Shown one piece after another: positions 1 through 55,795 of a DNA stretch of 64,000 nt (positions within the stretch are counted from its first letter, which is position 1; the number at the start of each line of letters is the position of its first letter). A program made the translations under genes and the position numbers. Origin of the DNA: Cristatella mucedo (Eukaryota; Bryozoa; Phylactolaemata; Cristatellidae). The notes under the pieces were generated by a model. That model worked only from the letters and a program-made list of their open reading frames with translations. It did not search any database and was not told the DNA's origin. Location: positions 9,999,501-10,063,500 of the forward strand of contig WPIO01000003.1 of assembly GCA_009760855.2 (NCBI GenBank), read 5' to 3'.

Positions 1-596
1 AATGACATCCGTTCGAGGTCTCACAGCAAGAACAGAGCAAGATATAACACATCATATGCAAGACTTCGCATCATATGCCGAGTCGGCCAAAGAGCAATTT
101 AGTAATTGCTGCAGCTATGCCGGCTGCTATAAGAAAAATTAATAGCATGTTAACTCACGACAGTCATGCTACAACATATTACATGAAGCAATATCCAATT
201 GCAACCCCACCCATACTTCACCTCAACAGCAATTAATCCACACCAAAGCCAGACCAGCGGACTATCGAATATAAAGCACCAGATCCCCGAGTTTTGAAGC
301 ACAGACTGCTGTTATCAGCAATTTTAGTGGTAGCTTTTACACGAAATCAGCTTTACTACGTGCCAGGGTGTAAGCTCGACTTTTACAAACACAATCTAAA
401 GTTGACACCGGATGATTCACACAATTGTCACTGGCTGTCTACTAGAACATATTTAATTGACAGAGATCAAGATTCGTTAAAAATTAAAAGTCGGTTGATT
501 CAAAAGCCTAATTATTATTGCAGCAGTCTAGTTAAGCATCTATCAACTCTCTTGAAGTGGGCTATGAAGAATCTGAAGCTCCACTAGCCACCCAAC
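1..596. other. Downstream flank, no gene recognised
   Basis: The sequence is AT-rich. A 97-codon plus-strand frame at 294-587 has no recognisable domain and no splice or homology support. I see no repeat that recurs elsewhere in the window. Confidence 0.4.
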
Positions 597-602
597 TTTA
601 TT
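597..602 (-). terminator. Poly(A) signal of the unidentified gene
   Basis: AATAAA on the minus strand, 55 bases downstream of the TAA of exon h. Confidence 0.55.
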
Positions 603-656
603 GCCTGCCCATCTGTGCTGTCAGCACAGTACAGGTCAGCCATGCCCGACGCCAAA

Positions 657-761
657 TTAGTCTTCATCAGAAATAAATGAGACTCTCTCCCTGCTGCTTG
701 GGCTAGCAGAATATCTCTTATCTGCCAGCCTTTGCTCTGATCGGATCTCATCTTCCTCCTG
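657..761 (-). CDS. Unidentified gene, terminal exon h
   Basis: It encodes QEEDEIRSEQRLADKRYSAS and then PSSRERVSFISDED before TAA. The charged, serine-rich tail is typical of a protein C-terminus, and a poly(A) signal follows at 597-602. Confidence 0.6.
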   Translation of the reverse strand, partial: QEEDEIRSEQRLADKRYSASPSSRERVSFISDED

Positions 762-3700
762 CTAAGGTCGCAAACACGTGGTCCAGAACCTTAACAATCA
801 ACACATGCTCCAACAAATCCCCTGCTGCAGCATTCAAACTCACAACCTGGGTTGTGAAGTGCTAGCACCTTACCGATGGGCTGAGACAAATACATACTCA
901 GGCAGGGTGATTAGTAATTAGTAATAACATGTCGGCATTTTTCATTCCAAATCCCTTGAACTATAAAGCAGAGGAAGAAGAAACCATTTCATCACACTTT
1001 ACATTTTTATTGAGGATATTCGCCATGGCACTAGTTAAAAAACATGTCAAACGTTAGAATTAGGTCCGACATTACGGCTTCAATAGAATAATGAAAAAAA
1101 TCGCTCAGGGTTTTTGAGAAAAACCGGATCTCCGGTAGCTACCAATCACTTTCACGTTGTTTTGGGGCGGGAGGTTTAACTTCTAAAGGACTTTGCCAAA
1201 GCAGAACTTGTTCAGGTGAGACGAAGTCTGAGTTCTGAATTGATAGAGTGGTCATATAGCAAAGGACAAGGCTTGAGCATATGGCTTCATGTCCTCCATG
1301 CTCGAGTAGCAAGCATGGTAATTCACGGTAGCATAGTAATTAAAACAATGTAAAAGAATCTCTCGGACTTATAGTGTCAGGAAAACCGAGAGGCACGTGC
1401 ACCAGGAAAGCTCGAAATCCACCAAGATTTAGACATCAAAAGTCAGTGAGAGGGCCAAATTACCTCCTACCACATCTGCTTCCATCAGTGAATGCAAAGA
1501 CAGTAACTCATCATGAAATTTAGCTGTGTGAACAGTAACGGCCATTTGAGCTGATGGGATCCAGTGAATAGGTGACTTTCTATTGCACATGCATAGAAGA
1601 TTAAACAGAACAGTTGACTTAAAACTGCTATGATTTGGTCACCAAGGTCCTCGTACCTTCACCTTCCACTCATTAGAAGTATGCCCACATAGAGCCGAGT
1701 AAAAGAAAAAGCACCCAGCTGGTTCAGAGTTGGTACTTTTCTGCAGTTCATGTCCAATTGTGGCGACAGACTGCTAATGCACCAGGTGGGCTGTAGTTAA
1801 GACATGGAGTACATAAGTGATCACTAGATTTCGAGAAGTCATATGCACCTGAGACTGCCTCAAAACCAATTGCACAGTAAAGCAAATAGAAACAAGTCGT
1901 GTTACACTCGAGCTAGCAACTCCAGCTGATAAAAGTTGAGAGTGACATCAGATACTAGGCATTGGGTAACAAAAAACCAGCAATACAGAATACCATATTG
2001 CCACATAATGCTTACCATGCTTGTGTCGTTTGCTGATTACTATGTCAGATGCCTGAATGAGGCCAAGGTATTCCCGTATGTCCTATAAATAATGTAAGAA
2101 GTGTAGCGCAGACATCTGCATTCACACGCAAACATACGCAGAATCTGAACCATTCTTCTTTCAACTCCACACTATTATGCTATAAGTTAAGGTATGACAA
2201 AGCAACAAAACCATTCTAGACACATGGATGAGCATGCAATATGGCCATGCATCGGTAGTGGCTCATCTTCACAGGCACTTCTACGCAAAACTGGGATATG
2301 AGCTGCTATATGGTGCCACTCGTGATGGCACAGACTGATGACATCAGGGCTAAAAACTCGCAACATTAATGCCGACGAAGAGATTCAGCAGGCTTAGCAT
2401 ACTATGGGCTCCTCGTGCTCATTCTTCATACAGGACTCCTGAAAAAAATATTCAATGCACGTACCAGTTGCAAATTGGAGACGATGCAATCTGTTTCTGG
2501 AGTGGTGCATAGTGTAGTCCTTATAGCCTGGAAGCTTGATAAGAGCACATGAGAAATCTATCCGATAGCTGCATCAATGTGTGGGTAGGTTGCACTGGCT
2601 TGCACTTTCTGGGCACCTGCCTGCCCAATTTATTAGGCATGGTTAAGCAACAGCAAAGGGCAAACTTCACAGAGAAGCTAAAACCATTGCTCGACCACTA
2701 AAATCCCTTAGCAGGAGGAAATCTCGGCAGATATTGTTAAACTGGCTGTGGGGTTCGCGTAGAAACAATGCAGGCTTGTTAGACTATTTGAGAGAGCAGT
2801 TCAAATATGCAAAGATTGGAGAAGAGCAGAAAGGGGAATCGACATGCTGGTTTTGTGAGTCTCATCCATAAATGCAGCATAAGTCAATCGAGATTAGTGA
2901 GCAACTAGGGCTTTATCTCAGCTGTCAATGAGACTGCGCTCAACTCCTGAAGCAGACAGGACTGAACACGACAGGTCGTTTGTGACATACTTGTAAGCAA
3001 GCTATAAGTTCGATGCACCTGCATTGCAACTAGGACTTCATCCTTAGCCTGAAGCACGGTGATCGTATGAAAGCAAGACTGAGTACCACCTGTCACCAAA
3101 CTTCCTGCTGGGATGATTGCTGCAGATATGTGATAAATAGAAGTAGTACAGCTCAAATTTGCAATAGCAGTAGCGCAACAGCACCTATGCATGCTGCTCT
3201 TACTGAAGCTGACTTGCAGATGAAAGAAAAACGAGGGGTTAAATAGGAAGGTCAGCAAGTGGGGTGGAGAAGCCTATAATAGGTGGGTACCAATACTGCA
3301 AGAAGCAGCATGCTACAGAGAGGCACATGCATGAGTCAGAACTGCTCGAAGCACTCTATTAATCACACGACCATACCTTGTACGTAACGGGTGGTACATC
3401 CTTAATGATAATTTTCCTGTTCTTGTAAAACTCGTGCCAGCTGCTAACCTTAGCATCCATCTGCATATCTAAGAAAAAAATTATCAGATGAAGCAAATGC
3501 CAAATCAAAAGCAATCAGAGGCAGGTACTGCCAGGTGGTAGAAGCACCGATAGCTAGCTCTTAAAAAATGCTGGGTTATTGCTTGCTCTTGTCTCCAGCG
3601 CTCCTTTTCAAGCAGCTGTTCATCACAATCCCTTAAACAGCTACTTACAAAGTCTTCACATAGCTGTCCTGCTGCAATTCTACTGCATTCTTCTGATATT

Positions 3701-4203
3701 TTTTTAATTTGGGCACTTGACCCTTGCTGGTTGTGCCACATGTAAGGTCAAGAAGCACCGGTGGTAAAAAAAGAGTAACATTAACGGTGGCACCAATCGT
3801 GGTTTTGCTATAGAAAAACCTGTGGTGTCACACTAGTAAGTAATCAAAGCATCCAGCAAGTGACAGAAACTAAAACCAGGCTATCGCAGAGGGCATGCAG
3901 GAATTTCAAAAGGCATATGTAAGGTAGGAATCGTAAGACACTATGGACAATCTTAAGGCTTGAAATCAGCCGATGATGCAAGCATCCTACGCGAAAACAG
4001 ACGAAAATAGATGATCATTCCTTCTTTTTACGAACAAGGTAGGCTGCCATCTGGGCCAGTCCCTCCATCGCAAACAGCAGGCTCATTAAAGCAGCCGGTT
4101 GACAGTCATCCCCCCCCCCCCCCCCCCCCCCCGCTGGTGGAACCTAGGACGGACATCCCCCCTAGGACATATTTATCCCATGTTGATGAACGTAAAACTA
4201 AGA

Positions 4204-4258
<55 letters not shown>

Positions 4259-5743
4259 AAGTTAACCCTCTATTGAAAAAAATCAACTCAGTGTAATTGG
4301 AAGGATGGATGGATTGGAAGGATGGTTTCTAATGGAGGGTAGAGGCTGCGGCCGGCCGCAGCTGCGGCGTCGGCAGTTGCAGTGGCTGTAGCGGCGTCGG
4401 CGACCCATAAAATTCGGTCCCACGGGAGTGCGGTCCCGCTCGACGCCGCCAGGCACGTGTTCGTACCCGTCAAACCGGGTGCGCGAGCTACGGCGTGCCA
4501 CGCGTTCCTGCAAATGAACGCGAAGCCTCAGAGGTCTATCGAGTATAACTCCATCTAAAGAGAACTCGTTACGCCCTAATATGCACTCATTAAAGCACGG
4601 AATACGAGCAAAGACGGATATAGGCGGTGGAGGCGCAGCCCGCACTAAACCCTAAATCCTAAATCCTAAACACTAAAACCCTAAATCATAAAGCCCTAAA
4701 CACTCAACCCTAAAATCCTAAACAATAAACCCTAAAATCTTAAACCCTAAGCCCCTAAACACTAAACCCTAAACACTAAAACCTAAAACCCTAAGCCTTA
4801 TGGGGGGGGGGTAGAAAAGTCCTACGGGGGGGGGAGAGAATGTCCGGAGGAAAGTCCAGTGGGAAATGTCCGTAACCCAACCCAAAGCAGGCCACCTTAA
4901 AACAATCACTCGTCAAAATACAAGACATCAATCAACCCTGAACATACAGCCACGGCATGGTTTCAAAATTTCCAGCTCTTCCTCTTTGGACTTCACAGGT
5001 GTGTACGACGGGATGATGGCAGGCTTAGCGAAGGACACAGACCTTTTTGTAGCAGCTTGGGCCAACAAAAGCACTCAGGTCGGAAATATGGTATCAAAGC
5101 ATCGGTCCGCCAGCCATTGAAAAATATGCAATAATTGTAAAGGTTTAAACATATTTCGTTGCTGTGCAGTATCGCCGGTAACTACATCAATTTCTCGCTA
5201 TCGGACCACTCGTAAACCCTTTTGATTTTCACAAGCAATCTAGTTGCTCGGACAAGCACATCCACTCAAAGGGCACCGATACAGCTCGCGCATCCGATGA
5301 ACTTTGCATAGACTTTTGGACAGACTAGACTGTAAGGTAATAGCCTAAATCAAGGTGAGGCAGATCGCCCCATAATATTGATACATTCCTGATACACCCA
5401 CCGCAAGAAAAAATAGTATGCCTCTCGTGGCCAAGATCCATTACTACAGTTTTGATTAAACCAAGTGTACTGGACCTAGCCAAATCTCGGCACCGCCGGC
5501 CTCGATCTGCGCTCAACGGTTTCCACAAAGAAGGCGGATACTGGCTTATTACTTGGCAGCTGAATCTGCACACTCTGTGCATGGCAGCAAGCCTATAGAT
5601 AAACAAAAAAGATATGACTTGCGGGAAGAGCTAATAGCCTGCTTAGCAAACACAAACGCACCTTTTCCAGGTGAATAGAGTGAGCGGGCAAGCAGGACAC
5701 TTCATAAATCCCGGGGTGCATCCGCCGGATGTTCACAGCTGGC
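657..5743 (-). CDS. Unidentified multi-exon gene, 3' portion (eight exons)
   Basis: Eight short exons on the minus strand join in frame (82, 40, 108, 74, 84, 67, 80 and 105 bases; 212 residues plus stop) and end at TAA (657-659), with AATAAA 55 bases further on. Exons: 5662-5743, 5553-5592, 4948-5055, 3649-3722, 3377-3460, 2016-2082, 1471-1550, 657-761. All have GT and AG ends and every phase agrees. The peptide is polar, with an amphipathic helix (KKISEECSRIAAGQLCEDF), a basic-aromatic segment (WHEFYKNRKIIIKDVPPVTY), KRHKH, and an acidic C-terminus SFISDED. I do not recognise the family. The 5' end is not found: exon 5662-5743 may be internal or may hold the start ATG at 5719-5721. The gene lies downstream of FANCI on the same strand. 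Confidence 0.6.
820..892 (-). mobile_element. tRNA-derived SINE family 1, fragment
   Basis: The minus strand carries the B-box region of a repeat seen at seven other places in the window (ACAACCCAGGTTGTGAGTTTGA type core). It lies in the last intron of the unidentified gene. Only the 5', tRNA-like part is kept. Confidence 0.55.
1471..1550 (-). CDS. Unidentified gene, exon g
   Basis: It encodes QMAVTVHTAKFHDELLSLHS and LMEADV. The phase 1 entry joins exon f with an alanine codon, and the donor GTAGGA leaves in phase 0 into the terminal exon. Confidence 0.57.
2016..2082 (-). CDS. Unidentified gene, exon f
   Basis: It encodes DIREYLGLIQASDIVISKRH and KH. The acceptor TTTATAG and donor GTAAGC are both good. 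It enters in phase 0 and leaves in phase 1. Confidence 0.62.
3377..3460 (-). CDS. Unidentified gene, exon e
   Basis: It encodes SSWHEFYKNRKIIIKDVPPV and TYK, with donor GTATGG. Two acceptors eight bases apart (CTTAG and TGCAG) sit after a run of T. The TGCAG gives phase 0 with exon d; the CTTAG would join exon c directly in phase 1. Confidence 0.6.
3649..3722 (-). CDS. Unidentified gene, exon d
   Basis: It encodes SSAQIKKISEECSRIAAGQL followed by CEDF and ends at a consensus GTAAGT donor. The frame stays open 5' and 3' of these limits (3505-3741). A longer version ending near 3520 would add a Glu/Arg-rich helix. Confidence 0.5.
4110..4252. repeat. Poly-C run and (AC)n microsatellite
   Basis: A run of 23 C at 4110-4132 is followed after 70 bases by an (AC)n tract at about 4206-4252 ending in ATATAT. 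The Thr/His and Pro frames through it are artefacts. Confidence 0.9.
4283..4645 (-). other. GC-rich segment with a 120-codon open frame
   Basis: A block with many CpG sites stands out from its AT-rich intron. The minus-strand frame (Arg-rich, for example RVHLQERVARRSSRTRFDGY) has no family I know. A second frame through the same bases is Ala/Thr-rich, so the openness may only reflect composition. It adjoins the telomere-like repeats. Confidence 0.35.
4646..4800. repeat. Degenerate CCCTAAA-type telomere-like array
   Basis: About 155 bases of irregular units such as CCCTAAA, CCTAAAT and CACTAAA follow one another. It is the seven-base plant/algal telomere type rather than the six-base animal type. 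G runs (4802-4810 and 4827-4834) follow it. Confidence 0.75.
4948..5055 (-). CDS. Unidentified gene, exon c
   Basis: It encodes ATKRSVSFAKPAIIPSYTPV and then KSKEEELEILKPCRG, clearly protein-like. The donor is GTATGT. The acceptor CCCAAG is less certain and a site a few bases upstream is possible. Confidence 0.55.
5553..5592 (-). CDS. Unidentified gene, exon b
   Basis: A 40-base exon follows a T-rich acceptor (CTATAG) and ends at CCAA|GTAATA. It encodes ACCHAQSVQIQLP and leaves in phase 1, as exon c requires. It is so small that support comes from the splice sites and phase only. Confidence 0.38.
5662..5743 (-). CDS. Unidentified gene, exon a (5'-most found)
   Basis: It reads PAVNIRRMHPGIYEVSCLPA followed by HSIHLEK. 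The donor is AAG|GTGCGT and the acceptor is TGCCCAG. It enters in phase 2 and leaves in phase 0. It contains an ATG that could be the start if the upstream codons are 5' UTR. Confidence 0.42.
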
Positions 5744-7007
<1,264 letters not shown>

Positions 7008-7254
7008 CTCTTGACCTTGAGCGTAGCTGCTACTTTGTTGGACCCCGCTCTTGGTTTCCGTTCTCAGGCCTATTCCCCTCCGCCTGTAATTTATTAGATG
7101 GCTCCTGCGCCTGCTTGCCACCCTTTCGCTCTTTGTCTAATGGAGTACAGAAGTCGGTCCACATCCTGACCGCTCTTTGTCTGATCAAAGCTCCATTCTA
7201 ACCTGAGCGGATCTCGCTGTCAGGGTGACACCTCGATCCGCTCCTGGTTAATTA

Positions 7255-7425
7255 ATCAAATACTAGCTGATTTAGCAGCATCTTTTGTACAGCGACAGAG
7301 GAGCCTTTATGGCTATCACCACCGCTTGCAGTGGCGATAAAGGATTGCCCACCACAGGATTCGAACCCACGACATCAGGACCGAGGTCGTGAAAAGCAAC
7401 CGTCTTACCTAGTGCGCCAAATGTG
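7255..7425 (-). mobile_element. tRNA-derived SINE family 1
   Basis: On the minus strand it carries an internal promoter-like B box (GGGTTCGAATCC), the TTTATTGCCACTGC core and the GCCATAAAGGCTCCTCTGTCGC 3' part found in other copies. It is close to full length. Confidence 0.75.
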
Positions 7426-7549
7426 TCCCCCTACCCAATTCTACCTGGCTAGTCCACCCGCGACAGTTGCTCTAGGTGCCCTGGTCAGACCCACTAAGGT
7501 ATGGGCCATTATCGTGGCTAACGCGAGAGCTGCCCCAGTGCAACCATAG

Positions 7550-7720
7550 TTGCACGATGACCCTGCGTATGCCACATCTAACCGCATTATGCTCGTTGTC
7601 ATTGAGCATGCTACCACTAAACATTCGACCGTGCTTCCTTTGCAGCAAATGTCAAGTGCCTAGAAAGAGATAGAGTTCTCTGAGGGCGCCATAACAAATG
7701 TGTTATTATTATTATTTCCA
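7550..7720 (+). mobile_element. CR1/L2-like LINE 3' end
   Basis: It has the shared 3' UTR ending (GCCTAGAAAGAGAT...TTCTCTGAGGGCGC) followed by an ATT-repeat tail, in plus orientation. It is 5'-truncated, as is usual for target-primed insertion. Confidence 0.75.
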
Positions 7721-8216
7721 CCGGGAAGTAATCATAGCTTCATCTTTTGAGTTTTCTGACTCTCCCCATTCTCTAAACTGGCAATCATCTTCTCATTCTA
7801 ATTTACTTCAATATGCGTCATGATATCCATCTGACCTGATGGGCTTCAACATTCTTTTACTATCTGGGTCTTTTTTGTTCCACGCTCACATTATCCCCCC
7901 TACACATAGAAAGCCACACTCGTGATAAAAATTTTCGTCCGCGATTGTCTCCTATCATCACCCTTTCGGCACATCTGATAATTTGTGCAGATTGTATACT
8001 CCCTGGAGTGTCTCTCTTTCGATAGCCAAAATTACGCTTGAGTCAAGAAACCCATCCTGTAGACACCGATGCTGTCCACAGCAGACTTGCACAATTTGCC
8101 CTTCCACTCGATCCTCTGTTGTGTGACAGTGGCTCCAACGGCGGCTGTTCTTGTGGGAGTCTCACGGAGACACAGCGGGCGAACTTTCGCGGTAAACGAG
8201 ACTCTGCTTTATTCCT

Positions 8217-9203
8217 CTCGAGAGCTCGATCAATCGCAGCAGACGACACGAAATATGACCTGCATTAGTGACCCGACGCTGCACTGCTTCAATGGCTTAA
8301 CCATTGGCCACAGGCGTGGCATGTGCATTAGTGTCAGGCGCTACGCTAACTACAGCAGCAGAGGCCGCAGGCGCACACAACAGACCTCCCCTCATAGCAA
8401 ATGGATTTCATAGTCCAACAGCCTAGGTGGGGAGGGGGCGGCCCTCGCGACTGGAACGTCGTGTAGTCATTGGCTACCGCGTTCTCCTCTTCTGCCTACT
8501 CTGGCGTTGCCTTGTCCCGCGGTTTGTCGTTCGGGCTCTGTCAGGATATTAATTTAGCATTAACGAGTTCCGACCCGCTTGGATGGGTTGCAGGCTACGC
8601 GACAGCCACTCGCAGGAGGCGCACATCAGCTCTGCCCCTCGCGAGCAGCCGGTCGTAGACGCTGCCCACCTTTAGGCAAAGTTGGGGCCCGCTCCCACTA
8701 TCAGGTGGTTCTTGTAGGTCACCTCCGTGCGAGCCCCGATGGTCGGTCTCATGCGCTCGTCGCTGGCCGATCCAGCCCTTCGAAAACCACTACGGCTCAT
8801 TATGGCCTCGCCGATCTCTGAGCTCCACTCCGCCGAGTCGATCTCGCGATTGAGCTGCTCTGCGCTCAGCACCAGACACTCTCGCAGGTGCTCTTCGCCG
8901 CCGTAACACTCTCGCTGCTGTGCTTCACCTCTGCGAAGCTCTCGCTGTTGAGCTTCGCCGCAGCGAAACTCTCTCGCTGCTTCGCCTGCGGGTAGCCTGC
9001 ACCTCGTCGCAGGCTACTATCGCCTTGCCGCTGACCAAAATTTCAACGGGCGCATACATGTATGAGAGCTCGATCAATCGCAGCAGATGACACGAAATAT
9101 GACCTGCATTAGTGACCCGATGCTGCGCAGCTTCATTGGCTTAACTAATGTCAGGCGCTCCGCTAATTACAGCAGTAGCCGCAGGCGCACACAACACCTC
9201 CCA
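8217..9203. repeat. GC-rich segment bounded by direct repeats
   Basis: A motif of about 140-178 bases at 8217-8394 recurs at 9064-9203 in the same orientation (both contain GAGCTCGATCAATCGCAGCA and ATATGACCTGCATTAGTGAC). Copy two lacks about 40 internal bases. The 670 bases between are GC-rich, with CTCTCGCTGCT-type short repeats at 8880-8990. No protein domain was recognised. It may be a non-autonomous element or a local duplication. Confidence 0.6.
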
Positions 9204-9637
9204 CCGACTTTTCCTACTTGAAGCAATGCAATTTGACGCCAGCCAATGTGCTGGAGGAGCTTGACTAAGCGACAAGTCCGTCCCCGCCGAGACGCCCTTT
9301 GGCTTAGAGGGGACATAAAGTAAAGAATACTAAACGCAGACGTGAAAATTCCGCCGAAAAGTCCGAATTCGCTTGTCAACCGCATGGGGGTCATACCAAT
9401 TCATTTCCGTTAGGGCTAAGTCTAAGTTTGCTAACGAAGTAGAGGTATCGAAAATCAATAGCCAGAACTTGCTCATGTCGCCCATCGACCATGTTAACAG
9501 CTCCCAAGCAAGCATTCTGCCCGGCGATCCAATGGCGAATTCGCAGAGCGTTTCTCCCATTTCTTCGTATATAAGTTAGAATTCAATTCGCTCGTATAGC
9601 GCTCTAAGAAATCTTAATTTCTATTCAGGCGCATCAA

Positions 9638-9714
9638 TATGCCACGGGGCTCGAGCACACGACCTCAGCCAGACCTTGGTCGGGGCGAGCTCATTAACCG
9701 CTGGGCCAAACCAG
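9638..9714 (-). mobile_element. tRNA-derived SINE family 2, 5' part
   Basis: On the minus strand it reads TGGCCCAGCGGTTAATGAGC, a good A box, and then GAGGTCGTGTGCTCGAGCCC, a B box. Two relatives lie at 55.3-55.8 kb. Confidence 0.6.
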
Positions 9715-9799
9715 CAAGGCATTCGTAGGTAATATAGAACGGGTTAGGGACTCCATTAGCTCACCCCCCGTCCTCTTCTAACACGTATAGCTCCTCTTC

Positions 9800-10155
9800 T
9801 TCGCTCCCTTCTTTCACGCTTGTCTCTATTGAACTCGCTAAATTTGTCCGACAGGCTAAAAAGATCATTAGTGCTCTTGACACTGATCCGACAGCTCTCC
9901 TTATGAGGTGTATAGACTTCATGCTGCCCACCATCAGCAAACTTAATAAATATGTTCCTGGTTAACGGAAAAGTGCCAGACCCTCAGATTACGATTGTCA
10001 GGCCGGTAATCAAAAATTCTAACTTGGATCATGAGAATTTAAGTAACTTGTGTCCAGTCTCGCTTCTGGCATTCTTATCCAAGATACTTGACCGAGTGAT
10101 GGTTCAGCAACTAAACTATTACATCAATTCATCAGATCTTGTTAGCAAGTTCTAA
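9800..10155 (+). mobile_element. LINE reverse-transcriptase N-terminal fragment
   Basis: The plus strand encodes VRPVIKNSNLDHENLSNLCP and SLLAFLSKILDRVMVQQLN, which fit the start of the RT domain of CR1/Jockey-type LINEs (K-NLD...YRPVSLLSFLSKILER). Stops interrupt the frame before it. It lies between the two genes, 440 bases beyond the FANCI poly(A) signal. Confidence 0.7.
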
Positions 10156-10597
10156 TCGTGACTTAGGCATAAAAGAGCCTTTAAGATAAAATAGATACTA
10201 CTCTCTGATGTATGTTTATTTTGCGGGAGAATGAGTTTGCTGGCTATTTCTATCTAACCAAGTTTCGCTTGATTAACCTCTATCTAGCTTGCACAGGTAT
10301 TTATCTGCTGTAAACCGCATCTCGTTCGGCAAGGACACTCGTTGTGTATTGAGAGCACAGGAACCTCCATAAACAAGCTAGATTTGGTCAATGCATGCCA
10401 GTTGGAGCCCTAGAGCAAGCGAACTAACAGTGCACTAATTGAAGCAGGGTATCTGTAGAATCCTGTACAATTTTTAAGCGTGATGCCGGCCGAAATACAG
10501 TAGTCGAACAAGGATAGCAGGCATTGTCTCACATATTGTAGTTGTCAACTGAGAGAAAGCTATCTTGATGCAGACAAATGTTAACATAACAAACAAT

Positions 10598-10603
10598 TTT
10601 ATT
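10598..10603 (-). terminator. FANCI: FANCI poly(A) signal AATAAA
   Basis: A canonical AATAAA on the minus strand lies about 170 bases past the FANCI stop codon, giving a short 3' UTR. Cleavage would be expected 10-30 bases beyond it, near 10575-10590. Confidence 0.65.
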
Positions 10604-10770
10604 TGAGACTGCATGTATGATACATCGAAGCTTTAAACAAAATGTGATGTCAATTCATAACTTTGCACACTTATATATTTTTCAAAGTAGAGCCATGACC
10701 GAGTAAGAGCCCTTGCCAAGTCACACCTTATCAAGCACTAGCTTCAAAACACTTAGCACTCATTTTAAAT

Positions 10771-54741
<43,971 letters not shown>

Positions 54742-54960
54742 TTTGACAGCTGCAACTCCAAACGGCAATTACGTGAGCCGCAAACGGCCACCCGAGCACA
54801 GGTTCAGAAATCGCGCCGCGGCCACTTCCGGAGATGCAGCAATTCGCGCTAAGAGCGCTGACCTCCAGAGGTCAGGAGTACGTCCGCAGGGTTTCCGGAT
54901 CCGACTCGAAGTAGCTCCACCTCCTTTTTGACCACAATTCGGAGAGGATTCTGTGACCCG
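54742..54960 (-). promoter_or_regulatory. FANCI: FANCI 5' UTR and proximal promoter
   Basis: On the minus strand an ETS/GABP-type CCGGAAGTG is read at 54823-54831, about 80 bases before the start codon. An E2F-like GGCGCGATTT with one mismatch lies at 54808-54817. An everted repeat of two nuclear-receptor half sites (TGACCT, 4-base spacer, AGGTCA) is at 54859-54874. The stretch is more GC-rich than its surroundings and no TATA box is evident. Fanconi genes are known E2F targets; the binding here is inferred. Confidence 0.55.
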
Positions 54961-55074
54961 CAGGCAATATGCACATTTGCAGTCAAAAATAAAACATACG
55001 AATGCAAATATTATACGCACTGTATGGTAAAATTGGATATTTAAAGTATTTTTTCATGAATGAGAAGTAGTAGA

Positions 55075-55210
55075 AAGGTACTGGATGTCAGCACCGTACC
55101 GTACCGTATGAGCACCGACGGCCACAAAGGCTTTGAGTGCGCTATACAAAAATCTTCTGCACAGTACCCCACTTAGACCTTGTGACTTTGCGGAGTTACT
55201 GACTGATATA
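55075..55210 (+). mobile_element. LINE 3' fragment, TACATT-tailed family
   Basis: GAGTGCGCTATACAAAAATC...TTTGCGGAGTTACTGACTGA matches the 3' end of the family seen at 18290 and 41000. An AC microsatellite has grown from its tail. Confidence 0.6.
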
Positions 55211-55254
55211 CACACACGTGCACGCTCACACACGCACACACACACACGCGCGCG

Positions 55255-55330
<76 letters not shown>
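55205..55330. repeat. (AC)n with a CG-rich core
   Basis: AC repeat interrupted at 55248-55263 by alternating CG. Both are Z-DNA-prone sequences. Confidence 0.95.
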
Positions 55331-55331
<1 letters not shown>

Positions 55332-55336
55332 CATGT

Positions 55337-55490
55337 ACGCCGCCCTGATTTGGCCTCATGGCTGCTCACCTTTGGCGATCCAGGTCAAGGGGAATACAAT
55401 TAATAACCAAGATCGTGGGCTCACGCCTCATGGCATATGTGAAGCACCTGAATATAGATAAGTTCTTTTAGTGCACTATACAAATGAATT
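55337..55490 (+). mobile_element. tRNA-derived SINE family 2
   Basis: TGATTTGGCCTCATGGCTGC followed by ATCGTGGGCTCACGCCTCAT and GGCATATGTG. It shares the layout of the copy that follows. Confidence 0.6.
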
Positions 55491-55682
55491 ATATTTTATA
55501 TTTTTGCATCAGCGGTCAGCACTTCAGCGATATTCTCACTTGCATGTTTACAGACGTCACTTAACTGAGCACACCTGTCGCATGCAAATGGTGTTTAATT
55601 GAAAGAGATTCGGACGACGAGTTTGTTTACAGGGGGCCTGCTAATAAACCTGAGTCAGCCGAGCGGGTGGTCCTAAAAGTTG

Positions 55683-55795
55683 CCGCGTTGGTCTGACCAA
55701 GTGGTCAATTAGGTGCTCGGCACGACCGAGGTCAATACGAATGTATTTGGTAGACGAGGTCGTGGGCTCGCGAGCCGTGGCGTATGTGATATAAT
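55683..55795 (+). mobile_element. tRNA-derived SINE family 2
   Basis: GGTCTGACCAAGTGGTCAAT (A-box region), then GAGGTCGTGGGCTCGCGAGC and CGTGGCGTATGTG. It is related to the copies at 9638 (minus) and 55337. Confidence 0.62.

Noticed and set aside
2905-3258. 117-codon minus-strand frame in the unidentified gene
   Set aside because: It is interrupted by candidate splice sites that do not fit the neighbouring exon phases, and its composition is intron-like.
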